Assembly (NCBI RefSeq): GCF_038595055.1 | Contig: NZ_CP152002.1 | Location: 1,036,501-1,100,500 of the forward strand | DNA: 64,000 nucleotides | Direction: 5' to 3' | Source of the DNA: Paenibacillus sp. FSL R7-0345 | GTDB lineage: Bacteria > Bacillota > Bacilli > Paenibacillales > Paenibacillaceae | Shown here: positions 55,065 to 64,000 of the stretch, piece after piece | How positions within the stretch are numbered: position 1 is the stretch's first letter | Layout: each line of letters begins with the position of its first letter | Notes under the pieces: generated by a model | Told to the model about the DNA's origin: nothing | Databases searched by the model: none | The model's input: the letters and a program-made list of their open reading frames with translations, nothing else | Program-made: the position numbers and the translations under genes

Positions 55065-55997
55065 ATGGAAAAAACACTCGTCTTTGGACACAAAAATCCG
55101 GACACGGATACAATCTGTTCAGCTATTGCGTATGCGGCACTAAAGAAAGAACTGGGCTGGGATGCTGAAGCGGTACGCCTGGGAGAAGTAAGCGGGGAAA
55201 CTCAATTTGCGCTGGATCAATTCGGCGTGGCTGCACCCCGTCTTGTTACAAATGTTGCCGGAGAAGCCGCTCAGGTGATTCTGGTTGACCATAACGAACG
55301 CCAGCAGAGTGCAGACGGAATTGAGCAGGTCCGCGTAGTTGAAGTAATCGACCACCACCGGATCGCCAACTTCGAAACCGCACATCCGCTCTACTATCGT
55401 GCTGAGCCTGTAGGCTGCACAGCGACTATCCTGAACAAGCTGTACAAAGAAAACGGTGTAACCATTCCTAAAGAAATTGCCGGCCTGATGCTGTCCGCAA
55501 TCATTTCCGATTCCCTGCTGTTCAAATCGCCGACCTGCACCGAGCAGGACGTAGCTGCTGCACGTGAGCTGGCTGAAATCGCTGGTGTAAATGCAGAAGA
55601 ATACGGTCTGGATATGCTCAAAGCCGGGGCTGACCTCAGCGATAAGAGCATTGCCCAGCTGATCTCCCTGGATGCTAAAGAATTCAAAATGGGAGACTAC
55701 AAGGTAGAAATCGCCCAGGTCAACGCGGTTGACGTTAACGATGTGCTCTCCAAGCAGGCTGAGCTGGAAGCAGCTCTAACAGCCATTATTGCTGAAAAAG
55801 AACTGGATCTCTTCCTGTTCGTAGTAACCGACATCCTGAACAACGACTCTGTAGGTCTGGCGCTCGGCCGTCTCGCTGGTGCAGTAGAGCAGGCTTACAA
55901 TGTGAAGCTGGATGACAACAAAGCGCTGCTTAGAGGCGTTGTTTCCCGCAAGTCACAGATCGTACCTGTACTGACTGAAACAATCGCTAAGCTGTAG
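55065..55997 (+). CDS. ppaC: Manganese-dependent inorganic pyrophosphatase (type II)
   Basis: 310 aa from ATG 55065 (AAGGAG 8 bases upstream; the longer frame lacks a site). DHH-family motifs: [16 protein letters not shown] and EVIDHHRI; the C-terminal substrate region ends [11 protein letters not shown]. The length matches PpaC (about 309). It hydrolyses pyrophosphate to drive biosynthesis. Confidence 0.95.
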   Translation: MEKTLVFGHKNPDTDTICSAIAYAALKKELGWDAEAVRLGEVSGETQFALDQFGVAAPRLVTNVAGEAAQVILVDHNERQQSADGIEQVRVVEVIDHHRIANFETAHPLYYRAEPVGCTATILNKLYKENGVTIPKEIAGLMLSAIISDSLLFKSPTCTEQDVAAARELAEIAGVNAEEYGLDMLKAGADLSDKSIAQLISLDAKEFKMGDYKVEIAQVNAVDVNDVLSKQAELEAALTAIIAEKELDLFLFVVTDILNNDSVGLALGRLAGAVEQAYNVKLDDNKALLRGVVSRKSQIVPVLTETIAKL

Positions 55998-56053
55998 TCA
56001 TTATTAGAGGACAATCAGGCATACCAGCTGACGGTCCATATTTTTAAGCAGCA

Positions 56054-56098
56054 AGCCTCTGCCTTGGACCTGTGGTCGTTAGGGCAGGGGCTTTTTTT
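56054..56098 (+). terminator. Terminator of ppaC
   Basis: AGCCTCTGCC...GGCAGGGGCT stem with a long loop, followed by TTTTTTT, about 55 bases after the stop. Confidence 0.8.
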
Positions 56099-56161
56099 GC
56101 CAAAATAGGCTCCGGCGTTCTATACTTAATGTACATCAATGTGTCAGAAAGGAGCACTGGC

Positions 56162-56599
56162 ATGACAAAAACACGATCCAGCGGCGTTTCTCAGCATAAA
56201 TCCTTCGGACTGGTGCTGCAGGCACTCGTAGTCCTGGCCCGTAAAGGGGATACCTGTTCAAGCTGTGAAATGGCCGAGCTGCTCTCCTCTGAGGCGACGC
56301 TGCTGAGAAAGACGATGGCTAAGCTCACGCGTGCGCAGATCCTGATAACCAAAGAAGGGCGCGACGGCGGCTACGGCCTTAACCGTGACCCTGAACAGCT
56401 GACGCTTGCCGAAATTTATCAGGCTCTTGAAGCAGCGGATACATGCAGCAAAGCGGTGAATGAAACGATGTGCGGCAATGCGCTGGGTGAGCAGATGATG
56501 GACGCCTGCGGCGATATTTTTGCGGAAATGGACCGCAGTATGCTGGCTGTGCTGGAAAAATATACACTGGCTGATATGGTGCGCAAGTCTGGTTGTTGA
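56162..56599 (+). CDS. Rrf2-family transcriptional regulator
   Basis: 145 aa from ATG 56162 (GAAAGGAG site). A winged helix (about 10-80; SEATLLRKTMAKL, GRDGGYGLNRDP) is followed by a helical tail with Cys near 32, 35, 95 and 104. Rrf2 proteins often hold an Fe-S cluster or use Cys as a redox or NO sensor. The nitroreductase gene downstream may be its target; a promoter and inverted repeat lie between them. Confidence 0.85.
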   Translation: MTKTRSSGVSQHKSFGLVLQALVVLARKGDTCSSCEMAELLSSEATLLRKTMAKLTRAQILITKEGRDGGYGLNRDPEQLTLAEIYQALEAADTCSKAVNETMCGNALGEQMMDACGDIFAEMDRSMLAVLEKYTLADMVRKSGC

Positions 56600-56693
56600 C
56601 AGGATGCTTTTTTGTGAATTATACTGTGCATAATAAATTACAGTTAAATGTGTAACAGCATAGAGGAGCAGATATTTTTTTGACGTTAACTGT
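56596..56693 (+). promoter_or_regulatory. Promoter and ACAGTTAA/TTAACTGT repeat before nitroreductase
   Basis: TTGACA at 56596-56601, an 18-base spacer and TATACT at 56620-56625. Downstream, ACAGTTAA (56640-56647) and TTAACTGT (56686-56693) form an 8-bp inverted repeat, placed where a repressor could act. Confidence 0.6.
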
Positions 56694-56740
56694 GCTTTTA
56701 TAAACACAGAATTGGGATCAGGAAGAGGAGGAGTTAGACA

Positions 56741-57388
56741 ATGTCAACGGAATTGAAAGCGGAAGTGGAATTTAATAAGGTGATCCGGGAGCGGCATTCG
56801 GTACGGAAGTATGATCCGTCCTGGAAGATTTCCGACGAGGAAATTAAAGAGATTCTGAATGATGCCATTCTGGCCCCGTCCTCATCCAATTTGCAGCCTT
56901 GGCGCTTTATCGTGGTTACAGATCAGGAACTGAAGCAGCAGCTGCTGCCAATCGCCTACAACCAGCAGCAGGTCGTTGATTCTTCCGTTACAATCGCTGT
57001 TCTTGGAGATATCGAAGCCTACCGCAATGCGGAAAAAATATATGAGTACGCTGAGGCAGCCGGATTCATCACTGCAGAAATAGGCTCAGCGATGGCTAAG
57101 CGCAGCAGAGACAGCTATTCGGCCATGCCGGTCCAAAAGCTGAAGGAAATCGCCCTGGTCGACGGCGGCCTGATCTCCATGCAGCTGATGCTGGCAGCCA
57201 AGGCAAAGGGTTACGATACCGTACCTATGGGCGGCTTTATTCCCGAAAAATTGCGCGAGCTGTTCAGCATTTCTGAACGTTATGAGCCAGTGATGCTGAT
57301 CTCTATCGGTAAAGCGGCGGCGGAAGGCCGCTCCACAGCCAGACTGCCGCTGGATGAAGTGACTCATTGGAACGGTTTTGAGGGATAA
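56741..57388 (+). CDS. Nitroreductase-family oxidoreductase
   Basis: 215 aa. RHSVRKYDPSW (FMN-contact Arg/Ser), APSSSNLQPWRFIVV and PMGGFIPEKLRELF match FMN-dependent NAD(P)H nitroreductases. It is a cytoplasmic reductase of quinones or nitro compounds. It has its own promoter and lies just after an Rrf2 regulator, which suggests redox-stress control. Confidence 0.9.
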   Translation: MSTELKAEVEFNKVIRERHSVRKYDPSWKISDEEIKEILNDAILAPSSSNLQPWRFIVVTDQELKQQLLPIAYNQQQVVDSSVTIAVLGDIEAYRNAEKIYEYAEAAGFITAEIGSAMAKRSRDSYSAMPVQKLKEIALVDGGLISMQLMLAAKAKGYDTVPMGGFIPEKLRELFSISERYEPVMLISIGKAAAEGRSTARLPLDEVTHWNGFEG

Positions 57389-57872
57389 GCGCGTAATGCA
57401 AGGCTGAAAGAAGAGAAGACGGGTCAAGCCGAGCATGGCGGAGACCGGCAACGCCGTGTAAGCCGGAAACAACCGGGCAGATAGCGGTCAGCCTGATAAT
57501 TCAATAAGATTAAGGAGCAGTTGGCCTATGCTGACTGCTCCTTTTCTTTTGGACAGATGAATTGACAGGCTGCTGTAAACGTTGAACAGGCCGCTAGCCA
57601 GCCGAAATTGAGGGAGTAAAGGGGAAAATCCCACAACTCAGGCCGCTGCTGGTCTGATCCCACCGTCAACCACCCGGCACAGACAGCTGCTCCCTAGCTC
57701 AGCCGACAGCTATTTCTGGTTTCCCGCGGTTTCTGCTATATTATTGTTAGTGACTGCTGCACAGAAAGGCTTTATGCGGCTGAATAACTATTGTTTGCAG
57801 TAAAAACGACCTTTTGTATAAAGCAGCCATCATTAAAGTGTAAGCTCATCAGACAATCAGGAGGGAATCCTT
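57389..57872. other. Intergenic stretch before the pirin gene
   Basis: 483 bases with no gene. It holds the nitroreductase terminator and one diverged unit of the hairpin repeat family (agtaaaggggaaaatcccac, 57615-57634). A TATATT-like -10 lies near 57738. Nothing else is recognised. Confidence 0.5.
57513..57550 (+). terminator. Terminator after the nitroreductase gene
   Basis: AGGAGCAGT-N12-ACTGCTCCT stem followed by TTTCTTTT. Confidence 0.75.
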
Positions 57873-58574
57873 ATGATCAAGGTTTATTCCGCGGAATCGG
57901 CGCACCAGTTCGATCACGGCTGGCTGAAGGGCAGCCACAGCTTCTCGTTCGGGGATTTCTATGATCCGGACAATACTGCTTTTGGCCCGATGCGTGTCTG
58001 CAACGATGATACGATTGCGCCGGGCCGAGGCTTCGGCGCCCATCCGCACAGCGACATGGAGATCGTCTCTATCGTGCTGTCCGGCAAATTACGTCATGAG
58101 GACAATCTGGGCAATGTTGCTGAGACGGAGTTTGGCGGCATTCAGCGGATGTCAGCCGGGACCGGCGCAATCCATACCGAACACAATCCTTCGGACACAG
58201 AGCCGGTACGGCTGCTGCAGCTGTGGTTTATGCCGCGTACCCGCGGAACGGCACCGTCCTATACAACCGGGCGGTTTGATCCCGCCAAGCTGGAGGGCAA
58301 GCTGCTGCCAGTAGTAGCACCAGAACGTGCAGAAGAGATCGTGGACATTGCCCAGGATATGACAATCTATCTGGGCCGGGCTGCGATAGGCCAGGAGCTG
58401 GCCTTTGAGCAGGAGGCGGGCCGCCGGATTTTTATTTACTTAATTGAAGGACAGGTTAAGCTGCCGGATGATCAGGTTCTGCGTCCGGGAGACTCGGCCC
58501 GGATTGAGGGGAGCAGCAGCCTGAAGCTTACTGCGGAAGAGGATGCCCTGGTCATGGTCATTGATCTGCCGTAA
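57873..58574 (+). CDS. Pirin-family protein (YhhW-type)
   Basis: 233 aa. Motifs include HSFSFGDFYDPDN, FGAHPHSDMEIV (metal His residues) and TGAIHTEHNPS (further His/Glu ligands) in the N-terminal cupin. Members are cupin metalloproteins; several oxidise flavonols such as quercetin, but the natural substrate here is unknown. Ribosome site GGAGGG. Confidence 0.88.
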   Translation: MIKVYSAESAHQFDHGWLKGSHSFSFGDFYDPDNTAFGPMRVCNDDTIAPGRGFGAHPHSDMEIVSIVLSGKLRHEDNLGNVAETEFGGIQRMSAGTGAIHTEHNPSDTEPVRLLQLWFMPRTRGTAPSYTTGRFDPAKLEGKLLPVVAPERAEEIVDIAQDMTIYLGRAAIGQELAFEQEAGRRIFIYLIEGQVKLPDDQVLRPGDSARIEGSSSLKLTAEEDALVMVIDLP

Positions 58575-58631
58575 CTTAGATCAGTCTTGGTCACGCTTAT
58601 GTAAACAATCCTATTTTGAAAGGGGGAACCA

Positions 58632-58964
58632 ATGATGCAGCAGCAGGAAAGGGTGCTGGTGAAGCACTCCGTAACCGGACGTATGCTTGTTAACAGCACA
58701 GAAGGGCCGACTTATACTTTTAATCCTCAGGGGGAGCTTACACTGATTAAGCTTTACGGTGTAAAGACTGCGCAGGGAGCGGCCGTAGTGGAATTGAAAG
58801 CAGAGCTGAACGTGTTCCGGTTTGAAGAGCCGGCGGAGGGCCCGGTTATCAAGCATTGGTATTACGTCGGGGATAATCCCGTCCAGTATGATGCTGATGC
58901 AGAATGTCTGAGCATCACCGTACAGTCGGAAATTGAATACCGGCCGGATGAATACTGGGAATAG
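58632..58964 (+). CDS. Hypothetical small protein, 110 aa
   Basis: Ribosome site AAAGGGGG before two adjacent ATG codons; the first is used. The sequence alternates beta-strand patterns (TYTFNPQGELTLIKLYGV, FRFEEP) with no signal or membrane helix. The family is not recognised. It lies 57 bases after the pirin gene and is followed by its own terminator. Confidence 0.7.
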   Translation: MMQQQERVLVKHSVTGRMLVNSTEGPTYTFNPQGELTLIKLYGVKTAQGAAVVELKAELNVFRFEEPAEGPVIKHWYYVGDNPVQYDADAECLSITVQSEIEYRPDEYWE

Positions 58965-58987
58965 GGGCGCGTTTGCGCCTCTTTTTT
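58963..58987 (+). terminator. Terminator after the 110-aa gene
   Basis: AGGGGCGC-GTTT-GCGCCTCT stem followed by TTTTTT, starting at the stop codon. Confidence 0.85.
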
Positions 58988-59178
58988 AAATATAAGAATT
59001 GATATGTTCTAGACTAGCCGTTTCTGTTTGTCATTACATAGTACGTTATATTGATGTACGCTTTTGGATTTATTTCGCAGGATCTCCTAAGAAAAGGACA
59101 AATGATCTTGACAATAAAAGTTGGGTATACTAGCTTTGTTATGAAACGTAACACCTTTAATGAAATGAGACAGGAGAA

Positions 59179-60282
59179 ATGAACACAATGGAATTGTTTA
59201 CAGCAATGGAGCGGGACGATTACGAGGAACTGCTGTTCTGCCAGGATAAGGCATCAGGTTTGAAGGCAATTATTGCCATTCACGACACTACACTGGGACC
59301 GGCGCTGGGCGGGACGAGGATGTGGACCTACGCGACCGAAGAGGCCGCTGTCACTGACGCGCTCCGGCTTGCCAAAGGGATGACCTACAAGAATGCGGCG
59401 GCCGGACTGAACCTGGGCGGCGGTAAAACCGTAATCATCGGCGATCCGAAAAAAGACAAGAATGAGGCGATGTTCCGCGCCTTTGGCAGATACATACAAG
59501 GACTCAACGGGCGTTATATTACAGCTGAGGATGTCGGAACGACTGAAGCGGATATGGATATTATTCATCAGGAGACGGACTTTGTAACCGGGATCTCGGC
59601 TACGTACGGTTCTTCCGGTAATCCGTCACCGGCCACAGCCTTCGGAGTGTATCAGGGGATGAAGGCGGCAGCCAAAGCGGCCTTCGGCAGTGATTCGCTG
59701 GCCGGCAGAACGGTTGCGGTACAGGGCGTCGGCAATGTCTCGTTTACGCTGTGCAAATATCTGCATGAAGAAGGGGCAGAGCTGATTGTTACGGATATTA
59801 ATAAGGAAGCGGTAGCCCGGGCGGTTGAAGCTTATGGCGCCAAGGCAGTCGATCCGGCTGATATTATCAGTGTACAGTGCGATATCTATGCACCTTGCGC
59901 ACTTGGGGCGACGATTAACGACGAGTCGCTGCCGGTGCTTAAGGCCAAGGTGGTTGCAGGTGCAGCCAATAACCAGCTGAAGGAGCCGCGCCACGGGGAT
60001 GCCCTGCATGCGATGGGCATCGTCTACGCACCCGATTATGTCATAAACGCCGGCGGCGTGATCAACATTGCCGACGAACTGAACGGCTACAATCAGGAAC
60101 GTGCTTACAAGCAGGTCAGCAAAATCTATGACAGCATTACACGCGTGCTGGAGATTTCCCGCACCAGCGGTATTCCGGCGTATGCCGCAGCGGACCGTCT
60201 GGCTGAGGAGCGGATTGCCCTGCTGCGCAACACCCGCAGCACCTTCCTGCGCAATCCGCATCATGCTATCAGCAGAAGATAA
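59179..60282 (+). CDS. bcd: Leucine (branched-chain amino acid) dehydrogenase
   Basis: 367 aa. The Glu/Leu/Phe/Val dehydrogenase pattern is clear: [27 protein letters not shown] with the substrate and catalytic Lys at 71 and 83, and the NAD-binding [13 protein letters not shown]. The length matches leucine dehydrogenases (364-367 aa) more closely than glutamate dehydrogenases. It deaminates Leu, Ile and Val to branched 2-oxo acids for catabolism or anteiso fatty acids. Confidence 0.88.
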   Translation: MNTMELFTAMERDDYEELLFCQDKASGLKAIIAIHDTTLGPALGGTRMWTYATEEAAVTDALRLAKGMTYKNAAAGLNLGGGKTVIIGDPKKDKNEAMFRAFGRYIQGLNGRYITAEDVGTTEADMDIIHQETDFVTGISATYGSSGNPSPATAFGVYQGMKAAAKAAFGSDSLAGRTVAVQGVGNVSFTLCKYLHEEGAELIVTDINKEAVARAVEAYGAKAVDPADIISVQCDIYAPCALGATINDESLPVLKAKVVAGAANNQLKEPRHGDALHAMGIVYAPDYVINAGGVINIADELNGYNQERAYKQVSKIYDSITRVLEISRTSGIPAYAAADRLAEERIALLRNTRSTFLRNPHHAISRR

Positions 60283-60330
60283 CAGCCAGCCTGTACCGGA
60301 AGCCATCCGGTGCAGGCTGCTGGAATAAGA

Positions 60331-60368
60331 AGAAGCCCGTCCCCGGATAACCCGGAGAGGGCTTCTAT
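60331..60368 (-). terminator. Terminator of the cyclophilin gene
   Basis: AGAAGCCC...GGGCTTCT hairpin with inner CCGG pairing, just after the minus-strand stop. A second hairpin (CAGCCTGTACCGG...CCGGTGCAGGCTG, 60290-60320) serves the leucine dehydrogenase gene. Confidence 0.7.
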
Positions 60369-60374
60369 GCTGTA

Positions 60375-61070
60375 CTATTGTGCTTTTTCCGGCTCCGGAT
60401 AAGTAACGCCCAGCGTGTCTACCGTAACCTTGGCCATAACCGGCGGGGTATCCGGCCGGTCGGAGCTGTCGCGCGGCAGGTTAACGATCGACTGGACCAC
60501 ATCCAGGCCTTCCGTTACCTTGCCGAAAGCGGCATAGCTCCCGTCGAGGCTCGGGTATTCGGCAGCCATTATGAAGAACTGCGAACCGCCGGAGTTCATA
60601 TCCTGGCTTCTGGCCATGGACAGCACGCCTTCGGTGTGCAGCAGGTTATTCGTGAAGCCGTTGGCCGAGAATTCGCCGGCTATGCTGTAATCCGGACCGC
60701 CCATACCAGTGCCGTCAGGATCACCGCCCTGAATCATGAAGCCCGGAATCACACGGTGAAAAATTGTTCCGTCATAGAAGCCCTTTTGAATCAGGGAAAT
60801 GAAGTTGTTCACCGTATTTGGGGCAACCTCAGGATAAAGCTCGGCCTTGATAATGCTGCCGTTATCCATTTCAATGGTGACAACCGGATGGCTGGCTGTT
60901 GCCGAAGGGACGCCTTCGGTGGCTGCGGTTTGGTTTCCGCTGGCGTTGCCTGCAGCATTATTGCCTGCAGCGTTGTTGTCTGCCGGCTTGTTGCCGCAGC
61001 CTGCTGCGAAGATCATCAGCAGGGACATCATCATCAGCAGAATGACAGGGGTTTTTCTTATGCGCTTCAC
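60375..61070 (-). CDS. Lipoprotein peptidyl-prolyl isomerase (cyclophilin)
   Basis: 231 aa. The lipobox FAAGC gives a lipid-anchored Cys near residue 25. An Asn/Ala/Gly-rich linker is followed by a cyclophilin domain (about 62-222) with FHRVIPGFMIQGGDP and GGSQFFIM. Key catalytic residues (Arg, Phe, Gln) are present. It helps fold proteins outside the membrane. Monocistronic. Confidence 0.92.
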   Translation of the reverse strand: MKRIRKTPVILLMMMSLLMIFAAGCGNKPADNNAAGNNAAGNASGNQTAATEGVPSATASHPVVTIEMDNGSIIKAELYPEVAPNTVNNFISLIQKGFYDGTIFHRVIPGFMIQGGDPDGTGMGGPDYSIAGEFSANGFTNNLLHTEGVLSMARSQDMNSGGSQFFIMAAEYPSLDGSYAAFGKVTEGLDVVQSIVNLPRDSSDRPDTPPVMAKVTVDTLGVTYPEPEKAQ

Positions 61071-61239
61071 GTTCTAAATCTCTCCTTTAATCTTAAGTAG
61101 ACTGGTTTGCTCATCCATCATCATACATGGTTTGTCCTGTCGGATGCAAAGCCCGGGAATTAAGGTGATTTGGCATATCGGAAAAAGAGGTCTAGAATAA
61201 TAGATACTTCAGGGTTTAACAGAAGGGGCGGTGGTTGTT

Positions 61240-62478
61240 TTGGCATTTTCATGGAAAAGGAATCTGATCGTGCTCTGGATAGGGGTGTTCTTCTGCAGCA
61301 CAGCCTATTCGATTTCGATTCCGTTCCTCTCGATTTTCCTCAGTGACCAGCTCGGAGTAACCAGCCATCTGGAGATCTGGTCGGGTGTGAGCTTTGGGAT
61401 TACCTTTCTGGCCAGTGCGCTGATCTCCCCTTACTGGGGGTCTCTGGCTGATAAATACGGGCGCAAGCCGATGCTGATCCGTTCAGGCTTCAGTCTGGCC
61501 GCACTTTATCTGATCAATTATTTTGTACATGACCCGTATGTGTTTCTGGCTGTGCGAGTGCTTCAGGGGCTGCTGGCCGGATTTGTTCCGGCGGCGATTG
61601 CGATGGTGGCGACCAATACTCCGGAGGAAAAGACGGGTTATGCGCTCAGCATAATGTCTACGGCAGGTGCCACAGGCAGTATTATAGGCCCTCTGATCGG
61701 CGGGGTGGTCAGCTATTATTCGAGCAACCGCAGCGCTTTTCTGTTCTCGGCGGCAATTGTGCTCATTTCAGCGCTGATCGCGACCTTTTTCGCCAAAGAG
61801 GAGAACTTTAACCGTTCTGCAGCAAGGTCGCGTGTCAGCGATGACATCCGGGAGGCAGTCAAAAATAAAGCGTTCATCACACTGCTGTCCTTAGCTGGAA
61901 TCAGCACCTTTTCGGTAATGATACTGGAGCCGCTGCTGCCGATTTATCTGCTGGACATGGGCATCTCCAAGAACTCGGCCTCGCTTAGCTCAGGGATTGT
62001 TTTCTCCGCTGTCGGGATAGCAACGGTAATAATGGCTCCGCAGTGGGGCCGGATCGGCAGCCGCAAGGGCTTCGGCTTTATCCTGTTTATCGGTCTGATC
62101 GGCGGGGGCATCGGCAATATCCTGCAGTATTTTGTCTCCGGCTATGTGGAATTTGCGATTCTGCGGTTTGTCTACGGCCTGTTCTATGCCGGGGTGCTGC
62201 CTTCAGTCAATGCGATGATTGTCCAGAGTATTGAACCGGGCTTCCGCGGCCGGGCGTTCGGACTGAATCAGGCGGCTTCCCAGCTGGCAACGATGGCCGG
62301 GCCGATTATCGGCGGACTGCTGGGCGCGTTTATTCCCATCCGCTGGGTATTCGTCATTAACGGAATGATGCTGCTTGCAGCAGCACTGCTGGTAAAATTG
62401 CGGAACCTGGAGGCCAAGGTTGGTGAAGCGCGTGTGCATGGGGAGGCAGCGGATGCAGGGGCAGCCGGCAATATGTAA
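61240..62478 (+). CDS. MFS multidrug-type exporter
   Basis: About 412 aa, twelve hydrophobic helices. The motif GSLADKYGRKPML (MFS motif A) is present, as are motif-C-like glycines in TM5. The start is uncertain: GTG 61231 abuts the AAGGGGCG site, so TTG 61240 is preferred. It resembles MdtG-type drug exporters. The substrate is unknown. Confidence 0.85.
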   Translation: MAFSWKRNLIVLWIGVFFCSTAYSISIPFLSIFLSDQLGVTSHLEIWSGVSFGITFLASALISPYWGSLADKYGRKPMLIRSGFSLAALYLINYFVHDPYVFLAVRVLQGLLAGFVPAAIAMVATNTPEEKTGYALSIMSTAGATGSIIGPLIGGVVSYYSSNRSAFLFSAAIVLISALIATFFAKEENFNRSAARSRVSDDIREAVKNKAFITLLSLAGISTFSVMILEPLLPIYLLDMGISKNSASLSSGIVFSAVGIATVIMAPQWGRIGSRKGFGFILFIGLIGGGIGNILQYFVSGYVEFAILRFVYGLFYAGVLPSVNAMIVQSIEPGFRGRAFGLNQAASQLATMAGPIIGGLLGAFIPIRWVFVINGMMLLAAALLVKLRNLEAKVGEARVHGEAADAGAAGNM

Positions 62479-62507
62479 AGTAAGTAACTACTCTTTTATA
62501 TCACACA

Positions 62508-62558
62508 AAAAGGCCGGAAGCACCGGAAAATCATTTCCGAAAGTGCTTCCGGCCTTTT
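62508..62558. terminator. Bidirectional terminator, MFS / acidic-protein gene
   Basis: AAAAGGCCGGAAGCAC ... GTGCTTCCGGCCTTTT, a 16-bp perfect stem; A and T tails give function on both strands. Confidence 0.85.
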
Positions 62559-62568
62559 GCTTAGTCCG

Positions 62569-63177
62569 TTAACCGTCTTCTCCGTTGGAGCCGTTCAGGA
62601 TATCGGTTCCCGGCATGGCATTAACCGGAGGGGAAACCGGGTCCACGGCAGTCCCGGGCTGCAGCTCATCTGCATCCGGAATATCCTCCAGCGGCTGTTC
62701 TTCCTCGCCGTCGAAGGCTTCCTCATCGCTGGCATAATCGATCACGCTGCCGGTCAGACCGGCAGCTCCGGCGGCGAACACCGCATCCGATTCCAGCAGC
62801 TCGTCCCGCTCAGGGGCAGGAGAGGCGAGGATGCCGCTGTCCCGGTCAGCCCTGCGGCCAAGCGCCGGCTGCGGTTCATTGACGCCGATATCGGCAGCCA
62901 GTATGGTGTCGGCTTCCAGCGCCGGGTCAGAGCCTTCATCCGCGATGCCGTCAACATAATCAACAGGCCGTTCATTAGCCGGGTCATGTGTGGCCAGCGA
63001 TGATTCCAGCGGCTGACGCTCTGCATCCAGGGTTACACCGCTGACGCCCTGCTCAGTAATAGTGCCCAGCGGACGCAGATCTTCTTGCGGAATATCCTGC
63101 TCGGGCGAGACACCGCCCATTTTCTGATAACGCTCATATGCAAAATCGGCTTCTGTTTTGTTGAAGTCATTCCCCAT
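62569..63177 (-). CDS. Acidic, low-complexity protein, 202 aa
   Basis: Rich in Asp, Glu, Pro and Ala, with few aromatic residues; probably disordered. No signal peptide or helix is visible. It begins MGNDFNKTEADFAYERYQKM, where the first 25 residues may form the only folded part. GGAG ribosome site. It follows a 59-aa acidic gene by 20 bases. The family is not recognised. Confidence 0.7.
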   Translation of the reverse strand: MGNDFNKTEADFAYERYQKMGGVSPEQDIPQEDLRPLGTITEQGVSGVTLDAERQPLESSLATHDPANERPVDYVDGIADEGSDPALEADTILAADIGVNEPQPALGRRADRDSGILASPAPERDELLESDAVFAAGAAGLTGSVIDYASDEEAFDGEEEQPLEDIPDADELQPGTAVDPVSPPVNAMPGTDILNGSNGEDG

Positions 63178-63197
63178 AGCCGTTCATCTCCTTAGCT

Positions 63198-63377
63198 TTA
63201 TGTCTGTCCCTCTTCGGGAACAGCATGATTAATGGCTGCCTCCTGATCCTTATCCGGCAGTGCATCAGGATAAGTGCCTTCCTGGAACAAGCCGAAATCC
63301 TCATCGATATCCCGCTCGGTTACCAGATCGTCTTTATCCGGTTCTGGGCTTGCGGCAGGTTTCTTATTGTCGCTCAT
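63198..63377 (-). CDS. Small acidic protein, 59 aa
   Basis: Begins MSDNKKPAASPEPDKDD and ends VPEEGQT, with a TAAGGAGG site 7 bases before the ATG. Strongly acidic and polar, probably disordered. It sits 20 bases upstream of the 202-aa acidic protein gene in the same orientation, so the two form a pair. No known family; reminiscent of small acidic stress or spore proteins only in composition. Confidence 0.7.
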   Translation of the reverse strand: MSDNKKPAASPEPDKDDLVTERDIDEDFGLFQEGTYPDALPDKDQEAAINHAVPEEGQT

Positions 63378-63623
63378 TGCCGAACCTCCTTACCTGAATC
63401 TATAGTATTTCTATACCCGTTTAAGCGGCTGCGAATCTGCACCTCAGGGTCTTTATGAAGCCTTCTTAATATATTCATTCTTCATTTTGATTAACCATGC
63501 TGATAAAAAATTCAGGTATTTCGCGGAAATAACCATTTGGAGGCAGGGAAAGTGCGAAGGTTGTCGAAACTAAGAATCATACGAACTAATAAAATCCAAC
63601 TTATGATTTATTGAGGTGTCAAA

Positions 63624-64000
63624 ATGAAGCTGCCATCACCAAAAAGAGCGGCCGCCATATTCATGCTCCTGCTCTTGACCGTTCTGGTAACTGCAGGCTT
63701 TACTATCGGGCGGAACGGTGAGCGGGACATCGTCCTGCTGGACTGGGAGCTGAAATGGGCGCATTCCGGGGAGGAATCTGTTGCCGGAGCGGCAGCGGCC
63801 CCGCAGGAGGACTGGCTGAAAATGTCGTCGGATAGAAGCAGGCCGCTGCCGCCTGCAGATGCGGATGCAGCCTGGCTGCGTTTTGAAATCCCGCAGGCCA
63901 AGACTCATTCAGCGCTGCTTATTGATAAAATATATGGAACAACACTCAAAGCCTACCGGAATAACACGCTTATATATGATTCCAGACAGATGGTTAATTT
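63624..64000 (+). CDS. Start of a probable membrane sensor protein (partial)
   Basis: Open to the right edge (125 codons seen). GAGGTG precedes the ATG by 7 bases. A signal anchor at about 10-28 is followed by an extracellular beta-rich region with AWLRFEIPQAKTHSALLI and TTLKAYRNNTLIYDS, a pattern seen in the 7TMR-DISM-type sensor domains of histidine kinases and diguanylate cyclases. The catalytic part lies outside the window, so the function is inferred. Confidence 0.6.
   Translation, partial: MKLPSPKRAAAIFMLLLLTVLVTAGFTIGRNGERDIVLLDWELKWAHSGEESVAGAAAAPQEDWLKMSSDRSRPLPPADADAAWLRFEIPQAKTHSALLIDKIYGTTLKAYRNNTLIYDSRQMVN

Overview
The window reads as chromosomal DNA of a Paenibacillus-like Firmicute. 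Supporting signs are strong AGGAGG-type ribosome sites, a three-SLH surface protein, several copper-amine-oxidase-N ('stalk') secreted proteins, a qoxABCD quinol oxidase, a type II pyrophosphatase and many small intergenic repeats between moderately GC-rich genes. No rRNA, tRNA, CRISPR array, prophage or intact insertion sequence was seen.

Region 1 (1-16200) is the most unusual part. Two divergent membrane genes on the minus strand face a plus-strand cluster: a secreted, membrane-anchored vWA protein; a very large tubulin/FtsZ-like GTPase; an 822-aa protein of unknown family; a second, polytopic vWA protein; an unknown 211-aa protein; a zinc-ribbon Ras-like GTPase; and a 1082-aa protein whose N-terminus resembles GTPase-associated protein 1 (GAP1) of predicted NTP-dependent conflict systems. 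Tight spacing and overlaps suggest one membrane-spanning machine. A 700-bp non-coding stretch of tandem repeats splits the cluster, and a strong terminator ends it.

Region 2 (16200-27500) starts with a 370-bp direct duplication and leads into a cobalamin riboswitch with its own terminator. The riboswitch sits above a 1739-aa S-layer protein made of two alpha-toroid regions and four DUF4430 (transcobalamin/intrinsic-factor C-like) domains. Next come a DUF4430 lipoprotein and a complete ECF transporter (T, fused double ATPase, S). Together these look like a surface-to-cytoplasm vitamin B12 capture route.

Region 3 (27500-40650) holds a chemoreceptor, a beta-helix stalk protein, qoxABCD, a secreted polysaccharide deacetylase, and a GntR/YtrA-type regulator with an ABC ATPase and a large permease.

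Region 4 (40650-47450) has a lone 56-aa gene with its own promoter and terminator, then an RNA-repair operon: COG3541 nucleotidyltransferase, Hen1, Pnkp and KptA. A mismatch DNA glycosylase follows. RtcB RNA ligase lies 7 kb further on behind a structured leader, so the window carries two independent RNA-sealing systems.

Region 5 (47450-64000) is mostly housekeeping or stress genes: TagO-like transferase, YjjG-type HAD phosphatase, a stalk protein, a VOC dioxygenase, an AAC(3)-family acetyltransferase, PpaC, an Rrf2 regulator, a nitroreductase, pirin, leucine dehydrogenase, a lipoprotein cyclophilin and an MFS exporter. It also holds two small acidic proteins and the start of a probable sensor gene. 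Several dispersed or tandem intergenic repeats, many hairpin-forming, recur throughout.
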